Assembly (NCBI GenBank): GCA_047967505.1
Contig: CM106540.1
Origin: Dipteris shenzhenensis
Taxonomy: Eukaryota > Polypodiophyta > Polypodiopsida > Gleicheniales
Reading direction: 5' to 3' (one strand)
Length of the DNA stretch: 64,000 nt
In this document: positions 62,420 to 64,000 of the stretch, piece by piece
How the letters are laid out: every line of letters begins with the position of its first letter
Numbering within the stretch: the first letter of the stretch is position 1
Translations under genes and position numbers: made by a program
Notes under the pieces: generated by a model
Seen by the model: only the letters and a program-made list of their open reading frames with translations
Told to the model about the DNA's origin: nothing
The model's database searches: none

Positions 62420-62794
62420 TGGGCTGCATCATTTCTAGTGTTTGTTGATGAACTGGGGAAAGATATAATAAATTTCTGACTGTGGCCATTGAAAAGTTTT
62501 GAAGTAAGTCATCATGTGGGTTGTGGGTTGGATGTATTTTGAAGCTGATTGCTCTCTAAGTTGTTGAGGGAAGAAGTCCACTTGTCTTGAGCTGTGTAGA
62601 CTTTGGGGTTTTTTAAAAGTTGTTTGGCTTCCAGAGGAAATGTGGCCAGAGTCAATGTGCTGAATGTAGAGGTGTGTAGAGACAAGGATGTTGAATGAAT
62701 GTCTTTTACCTTGTGATTGTGCTATTCAGTTGTTTTAAATGTGAATGAGGGTGGCTGTGAAGGCGGATTAGGCTCTATTGCTTTTGTCCATCCA
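62420..62794 (+). repeat. 3' LTR of the gag-only element
   Basis: 375 bp partner of 57710-58101, preceded by the purine-rich aaaggaggggctgcaggg. Confidence 0.85.
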
Positions 62795-63159
62795 ACGTGT
62801 GAAGCTTCGACATGTTCAGCACACATTTCATGCAATCATCTTTTGATCGACCAGTCTTTGATCCAAGTGGACTTCTTACTTTTTTGATTTCCTTCCTCAT
62901 CCCTTCGATGTATTCCTAAAGGCGAAAGATGACCCACAAATTAAGAGGAGAAAACGCACGTTATGTACACGATCTAGTAAGTTGTACTCATTGTACAAGC
63001 TTCTGCTACATAGCAACTGTGCTCACATATGCACATACTACTTTGATTGTTTTCAATTTTCTTTTTTAGTTTTGGATGCTATCATATGCACCGAACGAAA
63101 TTTACCAAAAGGTCTTGTACATGCACCCTCTACTTACCTAAGTGCAATTTAAGAGGGGG

Positions 63160-63288
63160 TGTTGAGGATGGTGTAAATTGCACCATATGTTAAGGGCATT
63201 AGGGGCAAACCCTAACCCTAACCCTAACCCTAACCCTAAGGGGTTCTCATGTATATATTCATGATTATGTTCAATACAATTCAATGCA
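63160..63288 (+). repeat. Short LTR-like unit with telomere-like repeats
   Basis: Begins TGTTGAGGATGG right after a PPT-like aagaggggg and ends caattcaatgca. Contains five CCCTAA repeats at 63210-63239. No second copy is in the window. Confidence 0.5.
63210..63239. repeat. Interstitial telomere-like repeat (CCCTAA)5
   Basis: Five exact six-base units; the seven-base plant type (CCCTAAA) is not used. Confidence 0.97.
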
Positions 63289-63295
63289 GTGTCGG

Positions 63296-63540
63296 CGGTA
63301 GAAGTCGAGCTTCACAGGAAGCTCGGAGTGAAGAAACCATGTCCACCAGGTGTGAAGCTGGAGCACATCCGCTCGAATGAGCCGGTTGACCTCCTGGTCA
63401 GTGGGGGAGAGGGGAGATGGTGGAGCGTCGAGGTTGTACTGAAAAGGAGGCAACCGGTCTAAGTCGAGGCCCAGTCGGGTGAACCAACTGGAAAGACGAC
63501 TATACCAGCATCGCTGGTCCCCATCAACGGATAAGGCCAT
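63296..63540 (-). pseudogene. LINE ORF2 segment, inverted
   Basis: The minus strand reads WYSRLSSWFTRLGLDLD, PPFQYNLDAPPSPLSP and HTWWTWFLHSELPVKLDFYR, text of the type that precedes the zinc-binding end in some LINE proteins. It faces away from the next segment. Confidence 0.5.
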
Positions 63541-63626
63541 AGAGGAGGATAGGGCTAACCAAGGTAGGTGGAGGTGACCATCAGTGGAGGAGCCAAAATC
63601 CCTGACTCTGTGGAGATAGGTGATAG

Positions 63627-64000
63627 CCTGAAAAGCCGCAGCATGCGCTCCGGATCTCCCTCGGTCAGTTTAGGGTCTCGTCACACCGATTACGGATCGA
63701 GAGCGGACGCGCAGAGGGTATCCCACGAGAGGACCGCCTTTGCCCACTTTGCAACTTGCAGGAGATCGAGTCGGAGGAGCACTTTGCTTTCAGATGTCCT
63801 ATCTATTATGCCATTCGAGGCCGATACCACTGCCTCTTCCGCAACGGATTCGGCTCCCTCCCACACATGCTGCAGTTCCCAGATCAGCGATGCCTAGCCG
63901 CTTTCTTACATGAGATGACTCGCCACCGAGATACCTCTCTCCGAGCATGGCGACACGAGCAGCACACACAGCGTGAGGACACCCAGCGGCCTATCACTGA
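63627..64000 (+). pseudogene. LINE ORF2 zinc-binding end, open to the right edge
   Basis: The frame from 63627 is open to the end of the window. LGQFRVSSHRLRIESGRAEG leads into REDRLCPLCNLQEIESEEHF and FRCPIYYAIRGRYHCLF, giving CxxC...HxxxxC. It continues as AAFLHEMTRHRDTSLRAW without a stop. Such a module ends several LINE polyproteins. Confidence 0.65.

Larger units (their letters stand above)
57710..62794 (+). mobile_element. gag-only LTR retroelement (TR-GAG-like), interrupted by a LINE
   Basis: Direct repeats 57710-58101 and 62420-62794 begin tgggctgcatc and end tttgtccatcca. Between them lie a gag with zinc knuckle and an acidic frame, but no protease, RT, RNase H or integrase, so the element would depend on another for replication. 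A PBS-like tggtgcc follows the left LTR (58106). No target duplication was found. Confidence 0.75.

Overview
This is nuclear DNA from a large, transposon-rich plant genome, most likely a fern or another non-seed vascular plant. Evidence: GT-AG introns in every gene model; a PLS-class PPR gene with near-identical 101-codon modules and a decayed DYW tail; Ty1/copia, Ty3/gypsy, LINE, SINE and Helentron elements; nothing organellar or bacterial. The taxonomic call is inference from protein style.

Layout. 1-4934: decayed Ty3/gypsy remnants. 4935-15612: a 10.7 kb DNA element bounded by 32-bp terminal inverted repeats (30/32 match), carrying four spliced genes ordered A> <B C> <D. A looks like a DDE/RAG1-type transposase. 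B is an intact orphan protein. C fuses a histone H3-like domain (tail ARTKSTARK, then a histone fold) to a Ulp1/C48 cysteine protease. D is an orphan. B and C diverge from a 1.2 kb region holding three copies of an inverted-repeat module. I do not recognise this element as a described family; it is the best candidate for a new system here. This copy is damaged: C carries TAG codons and a frameshift, A an N-terminal stop, D a frameshift.

17556-22651: complete copia element on the minus strand with LTRs, PBS, PPT and 5-bp target duplication. 22652-24110: small repeats, a foldback element, a tRNA-derived SINE and twin perfect hairpins. 24532-27055: PPR gene with broken DYW domain. 27032-30500: LTR-like sequence, gypsy integrase scrap, minus-strand LINE. 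30537-37167: minus-strand Helentron (DUF6570, Rep, helicase, AP-endonuclease). 40132-45888: second copia element, with a tandemly duplicated protease segment. 46534-47492: 3' part of an alcohol dehydrogenase-like gene. 50296-55440: PBS-like site, second Helentron helicase fragment, decayed gypsy element. 55480-56700: C/A-rich region dense in ACGTCA motifs. 57710-62794: gag-only LTR element split by a LINE insertion with a 15-bp target duplication. 63160-64000: short LTR with telomere-like repeats, then a LINE end in twin-priming (inverted) arrangement.

Across unrelated elements many premature stops are TAG at positions where the family has Gln, as expected from C-to-T change at CAG (a CHG methylation context). 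This suggests long-term silencing. Only the ADH-like and PPR genes look like possible host genes.
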